Below are positions 33,222-45,105 of a stretch of DNA of 64,000 bases, piece after piece. The stretch is from positions 27,727,987 through 27,791,986 of the forward strand of contig NC_043987.1 of assembly GCF_902150065.1 (NCBI RefSeq), read 5' to 3'. Positions within the stretch are counted from its first letter, which is position 1. The number at the start of each line of letters is the position of its first letter. The notes under the pieces were generated by a model that worked only from the letters and a program-made list of their open reading frames with translations, was not told the origin of the DNA and did no database searches. The position numbers were made by a program, and so were the translations under genes. This DNA is from Myripristis murdjan (lineage: Eukaryota > Chordata > Actinopteri > Holocentriformes > Holocentridae).

Positions 33222-36200
33222 ATTGTCGGTAGCCGTAATTTTAGTATTAATAGTAGTATTAATAGTATTACTATTAGTAGTAGTGGTAGTTGTAGTAGTA
33301 GTAGTAGTAGTGCTTTAATTCAGTTTAAAAATATTTTGGAATATGTGAACATGTGTGTGTTTTCATCCTCACAGCAGTGTATTGATTCATAGAATGAATC
33401 AGTGCACTGGAATTTGGAAGTCCTCTTTTGTTAATTTAATTTTAATTAACTATAAATTCATTAGATGCATTAAACATTCCATTAAATATTTGTCCACACA
33501 GTAATTATGTAGTAATAAAATGTTGTGACATGATAGGACAGAGCAATTAATATTATGAAAACTAAAAAATACTCCAGGTGTTTTTGGGGTGGATTTTTGG
33601 AGAGTTCATTGGTTCTGCAGAACTGTATTGGCAAATAATTCACAAGATTTAGGTAACAATTAAGATAGAAACAGGCGATAAAACAAGGCCAAGGTTGAAA
33701 GTGGCTGGAGATGTGTTTTCAAGTGTTGTTTTCAAGAGGAAACCTCACAGTGTTGTTTTGTGTTACAGAGAGGAACTGCAGGAGGCTTTATGCCGTTACA
33801 TCTCAGATACCTTCAGCTACATGGACACGGTGAAAGAGTTCTGTTATAGGCATTCAAAATGGATGCTTGAGAGAGAGACAGAGGTGTCTATGATGATGGA
33901 CATCAAAGACAGGGCTGACAAAATCAACCTGAACTTCAGCCATTTCACTAAATCTGAGAACAAAGCCCAGGCCCTGTTTGAACTCACAAAGAGCAAGCTG
34001 AGCCTCAATGCAGACAGCAGGCGTGAGGAGCTGAAGAAGGAGCTGGCCACTGTGCTGAAGAACTCTCTGGAAGGCTTGGAGAAGCTGGACTCCTTCCTGG
34101 ATGCTGTGGAGCGGCTGGCGGTCACCTCGCTGCAGGTGTTCATGGAGGAGAACCAGGTGTTAGAGCTGCCCCAAGGGATCAGCCCTGAGAGAGTTCAGGC
34201 TGTCATTACTGCTGCAAGGCTGGTCTGCCCACTGCTCCTTGAGTTTAAGAGAGATGCAAGTGCCTTCTTCCTTCCCAGCATCCACAATGTGGAAGTGCTG
34301 GCAGCTTCTTTGGACAAATACATATGCATCACCCAGGAAATCTGTGAGAGGTTGGAGAAAAGGTAAATGGACAGTTCATCTTCATCCTCCCAAAAAATAC
34401 ACTGTACAGTTGCATGAAAGGCACCATACATTAAAATTGATTATAATGTTCTCATTCACAGCGCTATAAGTGGGTTTTCAGAGAAGATGGTTAAAGAAAC
34501 GGTGGCTGATCTTACTCTGGATTTGTCTGAGGACAACATACAAGCTATGCTTTGTCATATCAGACAGCTTATTGATATCAGGTAAGTATTTTTAATGAAT
34601 GATATGGTTTGGTGCAGATGTTGTTTCAGCACAGTTCACCATATCTTAAAAATTATTACAAAAATAAACATTCACTGAGCTTCACTATCAGCTTAATGCC
34701 ATCCATTTCAGTTAAAGAATTAGAAATGTTTTGTTGCATCAGGTATCCCCAAACACCTCATACCACCAATCTGGTGTCATACTGTCAGTGTGAGATAAGG
34801 CACCATATCAAAAAGTTTATCCTGACCTCTCAGGGCACTCCCACCTGCTCAAATGGGGAGTAACCTCCCTTAAAATCAGTAGGCTTCGACATATTTCCAT
34901 ACATAGGTGCAAGCTAAGCACGAAGAGATTGCAAAAATGTTGACTACACTTTTATTTTGTTTCATATTTTATTTTGTTCTTGAACCATCGTATGTCCAAA
35001 TGTGGAGCAAACTCCCTCAAAACCAACTGGCATGAAGATCTTACCCAAATGCATCTGTGTACTAAATATGAAGACAATCAGTGCAAAATACTGGCCTGTA
35101 GTTTGTTTTTGTCCCATTTCTTACGAAGCCCCATGCTATCAGCCTGTACAAAATTATGGCCACCCAAGCAGGCTTAGACGGTATTTTGGCAATAAGGTAA
35201 TAAAGTACTTTGAAATCCCAGTGGTATCATTTTAAACTATACCACTGTAAACTGGAGGTGAATGTTATGAAAGACAGACGTGGCTTTAGTGTTGAGGGTT
35301 ATGTAACGCACAGCTCACACCACTTGATTCATCCACGTGGCTCTGCGAACACCACTTGTATAAAGGTAGCTCTCTCTCCAGTTATAAAAATGACAGGCTA
35401 ATTTGCACTGATATGGTGGAGCAGTGTGACTGGCATGTGTGTCCCTGCTACTCAAACACTTGGTGTTTCAGGCGGCTCCACTAGCATTGCTTTACCACAG
35501 GTGAGTTTTCGAGGCAGGGAGGTCTGTGTTTCACCTCTTCCTTTGAGGATTCAAGCTCTATGCCTGTGCCCTGACAGGACCAGAGTATTCACCTTGGGAG
35601 TGCTGGAATGTGTAGTCAGGAACATGTAGGAGGTTCAGACACCCTGCGTGTGCAGCCCTTTGCATTCTGGCACTGGACGCATCAAATAGACCCCCCTCAC
35701 ATGAACAGCTTGAGATGAATGCAACATTTACAGGGGCAGTTGGCTGGGATGCCCTGACTACTCAGTGACACCATATCATCTCTCAGTGACATGGTTTAAG
35801 TAAACAAACCTCCCCATTTTTGGACTGTACGCTTGCCCATTGTTGCTGTGACTTAATTTCCTAGATCCCAGTTTAGAGGCTAATAGCAGAAAGAAGGGAG
35901 CCATAAGCTCTGGCTGTCAGGTTCTGGGGACATTAAAGAGACTTCCTTTAAGCCTCCTGAGTCAATTTACTTAGAATGACTGAGTCTAAAGCCAGGCTAA
36001 CTTTAATGAATTTAAGGAAAGGGTCACTGGAAGGGTTTGTGGCCATAAACAGGGGCTTAAGCATTCTCATTCATTTCATAACAACCTGGAATTTGCATTG
36101 TACTTAAGCTAGTATCATTGTGGAGAGGAACTATGAGAAACAAATTAGGCAGCCTCTTGAAAATCTTGATATGTTTAGATGTTTTGAACATGCCTTGTTC

Positions 36201-38030
36201 TGAGCATTAGACACCCCTCGTGGTCAATGGCATTATGTTAGATGGACATTAAATAGCATTAAACAGATAACTTATCTATCAGTTAACGTTACGTATGTTA
36301 ACCACTGGTACTGACTTATTACATTAAATGTGGAGATGATATCAAGGTATTGTGAAGTGTATTTAAGAATCACCTGATTCGACTGTTATCACACCATTGA
36401 AAAGCTGTTATCAGTTGTAATCACTCCCACAGTTATAGGTTAGTAGGTCCCCGCTGCACTTTCTAGTTGGTCAGAAGGCTATTATCATCTATTTCTATCA
36501 TAAGTCTGTCTTGACCAGTCAAATGGGACCCTGGAGCCAGAGCAACCATGATGTGGTATACAGACCAACAGAGCTGGTCATGGAAGAAGGTGGGGTGCCG
36601 GATGGGCCAATCACACAGACCTTTACTCCTTCACTTTACTGTTTCACTTTCAAAGTTTCCTACCCTTAGCCATTACTTTTTCCTAAACGTAATCATTATG
36701 ACAAACCCTTTCCTAACCATAACAGAGACCTTTTCCTACCCTTAATCAAGTAGATAAAAAAAGCTGAACAAATGAAGGCTAACAAAAGTGGCTAAAACTA
36801 AAGTTTGATTGGTTGACTGATAAGAACAGTCCCTGCTGCACATTCTGACCCACCAGAATATGCAGCAGGGACGTAAACCTAACCCATACCCATGGGGGTG
36901 ATTATGACTGATAACATCCATTCAGTGGTGTGATAACCTTCAATCAAGTGATAAGAATCTAACATTTTCTTGAATCTATTCTCTTTTCATCAGGATGGAC
37001 CAGCACTTCAGGCTGGTGTTCTTGTTCCAGGAAATGTCATGTTCAAAGTTCATCAGTGAGTTCAGAGAGCGAAAACCCAGGATGCTGCAGTTTCTGTCCG
37101 ACCTGGAGGAGACTGTTGTCCAGCCTCGACAGGATGAAGACAGGGGCAAAGATTTCTAGTGTGGCCGGCAGCTCAATGGGGGCAGTTGGAGGTGTGCTTT
37201 CTATTGTTGGTTTGGCCTTAGCTCCTGTCACAGCTGGAGTGTCTTTAGCTCTGATCTTTACTGGGGTCGGGCTGGGAGTGACCAGCGGAGTCAACAGTTT
37301 AGTCACAGCAGCCACAGAGACTGGGATCAACCACAAAAATAAAAACAAAGCTAATGAACTCTTCCAGAAATTTATGGAGGATGTGGAGAGTCTCCAGGCA
37401 TGTCTAGAGGAAGTGTCCAGTCAGGCGTTCACCGGAATCGAGGTGAATAAATTCGACATGGCCCTGGGTGTTGGCAAAGTGCTTGCTAAAGTTGGCGCTG
37501 TTGGAAAAAGCATTGATTCCATTGTTGATGCTGCCTCAGCTGTGATTGTAAAAAGTGATGACCCGATCCTAACTGCTGGTAAGGTGGCTGGCCAGCAAGG
37601 TAAGGCATTACGTAACATACCCAGGGTGGCCTCAGACATCCCAGATATAGGACAGGCAGCTGCCAGAGGGCCTCTTGCTCTTACCAAGTCAGCCAGAGCT
37701 GGTTTCATCACACTTAATGCCCTATTTATTGGCTTGGACATCTTCTTCATCTGTAAAGACAGCAGGAGTCTGGCCAAAGGCAGCGAGAGTGACGTCTCAG
37801 AGTTCATCAGAGCCAGAGCTGCACTTTGGTGTTCAGAGGTGGACTCATGGCAGAGGATCCATGACTCCCTGTGTCAAGGCCTGGAGACATCAGAGAAGAC
37901 CAAAACTATCCTGGAGATGCCATTTTATCCAGAGGAAGATGAAGAAAAAAAGGTTGAATCTTTTCCAGTGGAGAAGAAACCTCCACTGGATCAGACACCA
38001 AAAGAAAACCTGACTTGCATTATACAGTAG
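32725..38030 (+). CDS. Apolipoprotein L-like gene 3 (four exons, one-base disruption in last exon)
   Basis: Exons are 32725-32780, 33769-34362, 34462-34581 and 36994-38030, with phase-2 introns. Exon 1 reads [19 protein letters not shown]. Exon 2 (594 bp) has about 42 more codons than in genes 1 and 2, including a charged helical insert ([15 protein letters not shown]). The last exon has the ApoL core ([18 protein letters not shown], then FTGVGLGVTSG) and the FITLNALFIGLDIFFIC segment. It ends in a 30-residue acidic/lysine tail closing with CIIQ, a CaaX-like prenylation signal. In the last exon CCAGCCTCGAC has one more C than the CCAGCTCGAC of gene 4 (37124-37125), which breaks the frame about 45 codons in. 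It may be a young pseudogene, a polymorphism or an assembly error. The rest of the exon remains open. Confidence 0.75.
33000..33086. repeat. (TC)n(AC)n microsatellite in intron 1 of gene 3
   Basis: TC repeats followed by AC and GC/AC repeats. Confidence 0.95.
33160..33312. repeat. (TTA)n(TTG)n and (GTA)n trinucleotide tracts
   Basis: A TTA run passes into a TTG run at 33160-33222, and a TAG/GTA-rich run follows at 33240-33312. Confidence 0.9.
34582..36993. other. Intron 3 of gene 3
   Basis: This 2.4-kb intron has no recognisable element. An IRF-type word (GAAAGTGAAAC on the - strand) lies near 36640-36651. Several short open frames are present but none resembles a known protein. Confidence 0.45.
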
Positions 38031-38408
38031 GCCAGAGTCGGTGATTGGACAATGTTGGTGACAACAATCACATCTTTCCTCTGTGCTAAGTCTAAAATCA
38101 TGTCAGGCCCATCAGATGTGATTGGCAAGAGATTGTTGAAGATCATCTTTTATCATCAAAGTGCATCTTTGATTAATTTTTAATTAACTGTGGTTCTATA
38201 ATGGCATTAATCAGTTGACTCGTCTTACTCTGCTGATCATATGGAAATTAAGTTTTTTCCTCATCTAAGAAATTTATACTGTTTATCATTTAACTGTAAA
38301 TGTTGATGTTTCACTATATGCACAGACTATTTTTATTCTGTGCTTCATATCATAAATTCAGTGGATTTTACTGTAGTGACTGGTTGAAGTTCAGATGTTA
38401 ATGATAAG
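38031..38408. other. 3' flank of gene 3
   Basis: This is AT-rich sequence between the gene 3 stop codon and the first GC-rich TIR element. I recognise no exon or repeat in it. Confidence 0.4.
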
Positions 38409-39247
38409 GGGCTCTAGTTTCGCAGACCAGGCGAGGCGGGGGCGTAGCGCAGATGCGCTTCGCCAACTGGGTGTGGCCAGGCGGATTTTCCAAGTTTGGC
38501 ACGCCGTTCTCGGTGGCGCAAGTACTCCGCCGTCCCTCCTACCGGCGGAGGGGAGGAGAGAAGGCGTGGAGTGGGTTAGACACAGCCGATTCACATGTAA
38601 CCAATCAAACGAGCCCCTGTCCTCGCCTTTAAAATGCGCTGCGTGAAGGCGTAATGAAAGTTTACACAGCTGACATGGAGGTCTATTGCCGCAGGCGGAG
38701 CGGAGCTCAGGAGACAGGCGCGGAGCGGAGACCGGCGAGCAGTGCGGACACGTCACCAAAACCTCACAGGCAGGCTTCCGGAATGTCAGACACATGAACA
38801 ATGCAATAAATACCGAAAAAAACACTATTCAATGCTACGATCACAATCAGCACATACATATATCTCCATATCAACTGTCCTGTCACAGCTGATGTCAGAT
38901 CAAAGGAGATTGGCACCGTTTGTGCTGATTGTGAGGTTTTGGTGATGTGCGCCAGGCAGCCAAACTTCCACTGCGCCGGCTCCGCTCCGCCTTGCGCTGA
39001 AAGTAGACGTGGTTTCAGATGGCGAGCTTTTGGCGCACCTCGGCGAAGCCTTTTGGCACGAAACTGTCACTGCGCCAAGCTGAATCTGTCGGCACCTCCC
39101 CCCGCTGCGCCGCCACTCCCATTTCGGCGAACCTCCGCCTGCGAAACTTGGACACTGTCCGCCTCTGCCGTTTCGCCGGTCGAAACTAGCTCTGCGCGGG
39201 GTTCGCCTCACTGCGCCACCCCGCGCTGCGCCGGGAAACTAGAGCCC
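38409..39247. mobile_element. GC-rich TIR element, copy 1 (839 bp)
   Basis: The left end GGGCTCTAGTTTCGCAGACC is mirrored by GCCGGGAAACTAGAGCCC at the right. Both subterminal regions are dense in GCGC/GGCGCA words. An internal block near 38810-38930 (CATATCAACTGTCCTGTCAC, then GATGTCAGATCAAAGGAGATT) reappears in copy 2 in the opposite orientation. No transposase is present. The termini resemble teleost non-autonomous Harbinger-like elements, but the superfamily is not proven. Confidence 0.7.
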
Positions 39248-39383
39248 AATGACTTTGCAAATCACCGACAATGCCTTTTAAAGGAATTAGCTGCTGTGAT
39301 GTCTTAATTCTTCTGATTCACAATGAAAACTGTACACACTTTTGTTATTGTTAGTACATATTTTAGCGAAAGAGTGACATAAT

Positions 39384-40661
39384 GGGCTCTATTTTCGCAG
39401 ACCAGGTGAGTCGGAGGCGCAGTGTAGCTGCGCTGCGCCAACTGGGTGTGGCCAAGTGGATTTTGCAAGTTTGGCACGCCGTGCGCCTTGGCACAACTAC
39501 TGCGCCGTTCCTCCTACTGGCGCAAGGGAGGAGAGAAGGCGTGGAGTGGGTTTGACACAGCCGATTCACTTTAAACCAATCAAATGAGCCCCTGTCCTCG
39601 CCTTTAAAATGCGATGCGTGAAGACGTAATGAACGTTCACACAACTGGCATGGAGAAAGAGAGCAGCCGCAACACACACTAAGGACAAAGAGGCCAGTCT
39701 TGGCTGATGGAATGTTGCTGGAGCTACCTGCCATCCATCTGTACATCCATCCATCCATCCATCCATCCATGCATTTATCCTTACATTCGTCTTCTTCATT
39801 CCCCTGTCTTTCCATTACCTGCCTGCCTCGCATCTCTCTTTTTCCAGCTCTGTCACCGTCTGTTAAAGTTATTGATTTTTACAAGCAAACATAAATTTAA
39901 CTGTGAAGCCCCCATTTTTGATTAATGTTTTTACCTCAAAGAATAATCCTCGCCGTATTCATATAAATACATGTTTGTTTTGCAACTTTCGACTCCATCA
40001 CTTACTGATGCAACAACACACTAGAGATTAAAACAAAATCTGGTTCATGAAAGCTTTTACATTTGCTGTTCTAAATGCCCAGTGTCGGACAAGGAATTGA
40101 TGCATTTTACATTTTCGATATGTGTGGAATCAGGGTTTCCGTTAGAAAAGAAATTGGCACCGGACAACGTGACCGACAGGTTTTCAATTTACTGGACAAA
40201 TGTTTGAAATTCTGGTAAAATATTATCTGAATTTATTGAGCTTAAAATTATATGCAGGCTACATAAGAATGATATCAAGGCATGTCAATTTATAGCGTAA
40301 TCTTTTTATTGAAAAGTAAGCTATATCAAATAAAATGAGTGCCGTCAATTGACTCACGTGCGTAACGTCTAAAATAAATAAATAAATAAATATTGCACAA
40401 GCCTGTGCTCTTTTAACATGAACATTGCAAACAATTGCAACTACAATTTGCAAACAAAAAAACTGGCTCATACCATTTTAATAACGCTGCGTGCTGCCAA
40501 CTTGAAATCAAATTGATGGAATAAAAACTTAATTCAGCAGCTGAATTAAAATCGAAAGTCTCAAGTGTCTCTCGGCAACTTGCAATGCGCATCAGTCTTG
40601 TGACCTTGTTCTCCCCCAGGCGACTTTGCCGCGCTGTTTTGATCCAGTTCTGCAGAGAGAA

Positions 40662-40707
<46 letters not shown>

Positions 40708-41530
40708 GGTACACTGGAGACAGGGATCACGCGGGCTATTTTTTTTTTTTTCAAATAAATAAATAAATAAATAAAATTACGTGAAAATTGACTGTTTTAA
40801 TAAAATTCCAATTGTGCTTAGAGGGAATATTTTCACCAGGCATTTAAAAATTACCGGACTTTGGCTGATTTTAGGCTACCAGTCATAGTCCGGTGATTAC
40901 TGGATAACGGAAATCCAGTGTGGAATATTTATATATATGGAAGAAGAACTGTGTAGTTAACACGAGCAGCACCAGACACCATGACTGGAAAAAAGACATC
41001 ACCGTACTGGGCAGACTGTTTGACTGACAGGTGATCAGGTTGGGTTTCCATTGTGCATGACAAATGGTGCCAATCTCCTTTGATCTGACATCAGTTGTGA
41101 TGGGACAGTCGATATGGAGATACATTTATGTGCTGATTGAGATAATAGCATTAAATAGTGTTTTTTGTGGGTATTTATTGCATTGTTACTGTGCCTGACA
41201 ATCTGTGAGGTTGTGGTGACGTGTGCGCACTGCCCGCCTGCCAGCCAAAATTCCACTGCGCCGGCCCCGCTGCGCCTCGCGCTGAAAGTAGACGTGGTTT
41301 CAGGAGGCGAGTTTTTGGCGCACCTCGGCGAAGCCTTTTGGCACGAAAATGTCACTGCGCCAAGCTGAATCTGTTGACACCTCCCCCTGCTGCGCCGCCA
41401 CTCCCATCTCAGCGCACCTCGGTCTGCGAAAATATGAACCTGCGCCCAACGGGTTGCACTGGTCGAAAATAGCTTTGCGCGGGGTGCGCCTCACTGCGCC
41501 ACCCTGCGCTGCGCCGGGAAACTAGAGCCC
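39384..41530. mobile_element. GC-rich TIR element, copy 2 (2.15 kb, with nested insertion)
   Basis: Left end GGGCTCTATTTTCGCAGACC, right end AACTAGAGCCC. AAT lies immediately outside both ends, giving a 3-bp target duplication. The outer 250 bp match copy 1, which ends only about 140 bp upstream. The interior includes a (CATC)n run near 39745-39770 and a nested hAT MITE. No transposase is present. Confidence 0.7.
40131..40918. mobile_element. hAT-type MITE nested in copy 2
   Basis: Termini CAGGGTTTCCGTTA and TAACGGAAATCCAG are inverted repeats. A perfect 8-bp duplication TGTGGAAT flanks the element (40123-40130 and 40919-40926), the hallmark of hAT insertion. It contains a (TC)n run (40664-40702) and an (AATA)n run. 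Confidence 0.85.
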
Positions 41531-42331
41531 AATGTGTCTTAAAATTATGTAAAGTCTATTTTTGCAACACAATTACATAAAGTATAGCTGCAAATTTACA
41601 TTTAATGAGTTGAAATAATTTGTCAACAGTGGCCTCAAAAATCATAGAAATAAATCACTCTTTATGTATCAAAAAGTAGTAGTTTTGATCTCAGCGTGAA
41701 TCTTTCCTTCCTTTCCAAGGTAATTAATATAATTTCACCCAGTCATATTCGCTCTAAGCAAAGTGTGAGTAATATGAGAGGAATACATCAGTTTAGCTCA
41801 AATAGTTTGTCTCTTTCAGCAATTGTAGTTGTTTTTCCACCTGCAGTTCAAATGTGAAATGGGCCTGTGTAAAAACCATTTGCATCACTGTTTTTTTTTT
41901 TGTTTGTTTGTTTGTTTGTTTGTTTTTTGGCGATTACAGCTCTGTTTTACTTGGTTTCACATTAATGCAAATTAAAAAAAAAAAAAAAAAAATGACCACA
42001 GTTTACCATGGTTTCATGATAACTGCTGCTAAGCATGGTTTTACCATAGCCAGCAACGATTTAAAGAGTACAGGCCATGGATGGTATCAGTGTGTCTTAC
42101 CATTTTTACAATGAACCATAGGCTGAGTGTTACAGTATTATCATGGTATTACCACCACTTATCATAATAAAATGCATTATGGTTATTGTTACATTGACCA
42201 CATGTACCCATGGTTTACCTTATTTACTCATTTTTTTAGTACGACAGAAAAATAAACATGACAGACTGACCAGTACAGATAATGACATCAGTAAGACAAA
42301 GGGACAACATTTAAAGATGTGTTTTGGGCTA

Positions 42332-42391
<60 letters not shown>

Positions 42392-42609
42392 CAGTCCAAT
42401 CTAACACTAGCTCCTATGAGAAACGTCACAATTTAGACCCATTTCATTATGTTAGTGATTTTTTTTTTTTTTTTAAGTGAAATATACGTATCATTTTATA
42501 TTTCAAACAATATTTAGAGCAAAGGGTTTGGAATATAGTCTCCAAAGGGGCAGAACATAATAAATTAACGTGAATAAATTAACAATATGCAGCAAATTGC
42601 ATTCATCAG
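41531..42609. other. Intergenic, no gene recognised
   Basis: AT-rich sequence with poly-T and (GTTT)n near 41890-41925, poly-A near 41975-41992, a long (TG)n run at 42334-42387 and poly-T near 42459-42475. No exon or classified element is seen. Confidence 0.5.
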
Positions 42610-45105
42610 GAGTGCTAAATAAATTCAATAAATTCGTTATTATTATCAACAAACTGCAGCACGACCACCCAGAAGGTGCTCACATTGTAGCCGGGGACTT
42701 TAACAAGGCATCTTTAAAAACTGTCCTACCCTGCTTCTATCAGCATGTCAAATGTGCCACCAGAGGGGAAAAAACGCTGGACCATGTTTATTCTAACATC
42801 AAGCAGGCATACAGAGCAATCCCCCTCCCACATCTGGGCAAGTCCGACCACATTCAACTGTTTCTGATCCCTGCATACATCCCCCTGAGAAGGAAAACCA
42901 GACCTTGCACTAAAAATGTCACAGTCTGACCAGAATCTGCCCTTGCTCAGTTGCAGGATTGTTTTCAACACACTGAATGGGACATATTCTCACAGAATGA
43001 CTTGGATGGCCACACAGAGACTGTGCTGGATAACATCACATATTGCATTAGCAATGTCACAGTCAAAAAACGGGTGAGAACATTCCCAAATCAGAAACCC
43101 TGGATGACAAATGAGGTTAAAAGACTGCTGAGGAAATGTAACTCTGCCTTCAGATTGGGGGATAAAGAACTGTACAGCTCTGCTAGAGCCGACCTGAGGA
43201 GGAGCATCAGGAAGGCGAAGGAGGCTTACAAGAAGACAGTGGAGGAGCACCTGGCGAATAAAGACCCTCGCAGAATGTGGCAGGGAATACAACAGCTGAC
43301 GAACTACAAAGGCAACACTGTCAGCAGCACCAGCCACGCCGACGCCTCACTGGCAGAGAAGTTAAACCACTTCTTCTCCAGGTTTGAGGCTGAGAGACCT
43401 GCGACAGACTCGCCACCTGCTCTCCAAGCTTCCACCAGCCACACACTCACCCTGCAGGAACATCAGGTGAGACGTGTGCTGAAGGCAGTCAACCCTCGGA
43501 AGGCAACTGGACCTGATGGAGTGCCAGGCAGGGTCCTTAGCTCCTGTGCTGACCAGCTCACTGGGGTTTTCACCAGGATTTTTAACACCTCCCTGCAACA
43601 GGCCACTGTACCATCCTGCCTGAAATCCAGCACCATCATCCCGGTGCGAAAGAAGACGGCTTCAAACGACCTCAACAGCTACAGGCCAGTAGCGCTGACA
43701 CCGGTCGTTATGAAATGCTTCGAGAAACTGATCTCACAGCACATCAAATCCAGCCTCCCTGCCACTTTTGACTCTCATCAATATGCATACAGGTCAAACA
43801 AGTCCACTGAGGACGCCATCGTCACAGCAACACACACTGCTCTGAGTCATCTGGAGCACCGCAGCACCTACGTGAGGATGCTCTTTGTGGACTTCAGCTC
43901 CGCATTCAATACCATCATCCCAGACATCCTCACAGACAAGCTGCTTCACCTGGGCCTCTCCACCTCCATCTGCTCATGGATCAAAGACTTCCTCACCAAC
44001 CGCTCACAGGTAGTCCGACTGGGACCCCACCTCTCCTCCACCATCAGGCTCAGCACCGGCGCACCACAAGGGTGCGTTCTCAGCCCTCTACTCTACTCCC
44101 TCTACACCTACGATTGTACTCCAGCTCACCCGTCCAACACCATCATTAAGTTTGCCAATGATACGACAGTCATCGGTCTCATTACTGAGGGTGATGAAGG
44201 GCACTACAGGGAGGAGATTGAGGGACTGACAGCGTGGTGTCAAATTAACAACCTGGGACTGAACACCACAAAAACCAAGGAGATGATCATTGACTTCAGG
44301 AAGAAGCAGAAGACAGAACCTCTGCCACTCCTGATCAATGGGACCTGTGTGGAAAGAGTCAACACCTTCAGATTCCTGGGCGTCCACATCTCCGACGAAC
44401 TCACATGGACTTTTAACACCACTGCCATCATCAAGAAAACCCAGCAGCGTCTCCACTTCCTGAGGCTGCTGAAAAGGAACAACCTGGAGCAGAAGCTGCT
44501 GGTGACTTTCTATAGCTCTGCTATAGAAAGTATCTTAACATATTGCATCACGGCATGGTATGCAAACTGCACTGAGGCAGAGAAAAAGGCACTGCAGAGA
44601 GTGATCTGCTCTGCGGAAAAGATCATTGGATGCCCCCTGCCCTCACTGAACAGTATTGCCTCCACCCGGTACCTCAGCAGAGCAAATAAAATAATCAAGG
44701 ACTTCTCACACCCAGGTCATGAACTTTTTCACCTACTCCCCTCAGGAAGGAGATACAGACAGATCAAAACCCGCACATCCAGACTCAGAGACAGTTTCTT
44801 TCCCACAGCCATTAGAACACTTAACAGTCACACATGAACTGCCTCTCTCATCATCACATGCACTTTACACTGCCAGTTTGCACTTTATACTGATGCACCT
44901 TTAACTGTCCCTGTTGTTGCTGCTGTTGTCACTGTTTTGTTTTATACTGTCTTTTTTTTTTAACTATTTATTTATTTCTCTTATTTATTAATTTTATACA
45001 TTGTTCTGAAGTAGCAATCCTCATTTTCGTTGTAACTTGTTGTGCAATGACAAATAAACTCATTCATTCATTCATTCATTATTATTATTATTATTATTAT
45101 TATTA
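42610..45105 (+). mobile_element. L2-clade LINE, 5'-truncated
   Basis: The element begins inside the APE-type endonuclease (VAGDFN, TLDHVY, SDH motifs). It continues through a full reverse transcriptase and ends with a 3' tail (TGACAAATAAACTC, (ATTC)n, (ATT)n). The same reading frame runs from about 42624 to 44837, interrupted by one TGA at 42927-42929. Loss of most of the endonuclease and this stop make it immobile. It lies on the + strand between ApoL genes 3 and 4. I could not determine a target duplication. Confidence 0.85.
42951..44837 (+). CDS. LINE reverse transcriptase ORF (L2 clade), catalytically altered
   Basis: This 628-codon frame is part of the LINE and not a host gene. From the N-terminus it shows the linker (PWMTNEVKRLLRKCN), finger motifs (RKATGPDGVPGRVL, NSYRPVALTPVVMKCFEKL), the palm Asp motif LFVDFSSAFNTI, STGAPQGCVLSPLLYSLY, and then FANDTTVIGL where active relatives have FADD. 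This is followed by thumb motifs (FRFLGVHISDELTW) and the C-terminal LLPSGRRYRQIKTRTSRLRD block. One of the paired catalytic aspartates is therefore Asn, so the enzyme should be dead even apart from the upstream stop. Its start is not a true initiator; the frame is open from the upstream endonuclease part. Confidence 0.85.
   Translation: MQDCFQHTEWDIFSQNDLDGHTETVLDNITYCISNVTVKKRVRTFPNQKPWMTNEVKRLLRKCNSAFRLGDKELYSSARADLRRSIRKAKEAYKKTVEEHLANKDPRRMWQGIQQLTNYKGNTVSSTSHADASLAEKLNHFFSRFEAERPATDSPPALQASTSHTLTLQEHQVRRVLKAVNPRKATGPDGVPGRVLSSCADQLTGVFTRIFNTSLQQATVPSCLKSSTIIPVRKKTASNDLNSYRPVALTPVVMKCFEKLISQHIKSSLPATFDSHQYAYRSNKSTEDAIVTATHTALSHLEHRSTYVRMLFVDFSSAFNTIIPDILTDKLLHLGLSTSICSWIKDFLTNRSQVVRLGPHLSSTIRLSTGAPQGCVLSPLLYSLYTYDCTPAHPSNTIIKFANDTTVIGLITEGDEGHYREEIEGLTAWCQINNLGLNTTKTKEMIIDFRKKQKTEPLPLLINGTCVERVNTFRFLGVHISDELTWTFNTTAIIKKTQQRLHFLRLLKRNNLEQKLLVTFYSSAIESILTYCITAWYANCTEAEKKALQRVICSAEKIIGCPLPSLNSIASTRYLSRANKIIKDFSHPGHELFHLLPSGRRYRQIKTRTSRLRDSFFPTAIRTLNSHT

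Noticed and set aside
38395-39307. Cys/Arg-rich frames in the GC-rich TIR elements
   Set aside because: They lie in terminal and subterminal repeats, occur on both strands and are not kept between the two copies.
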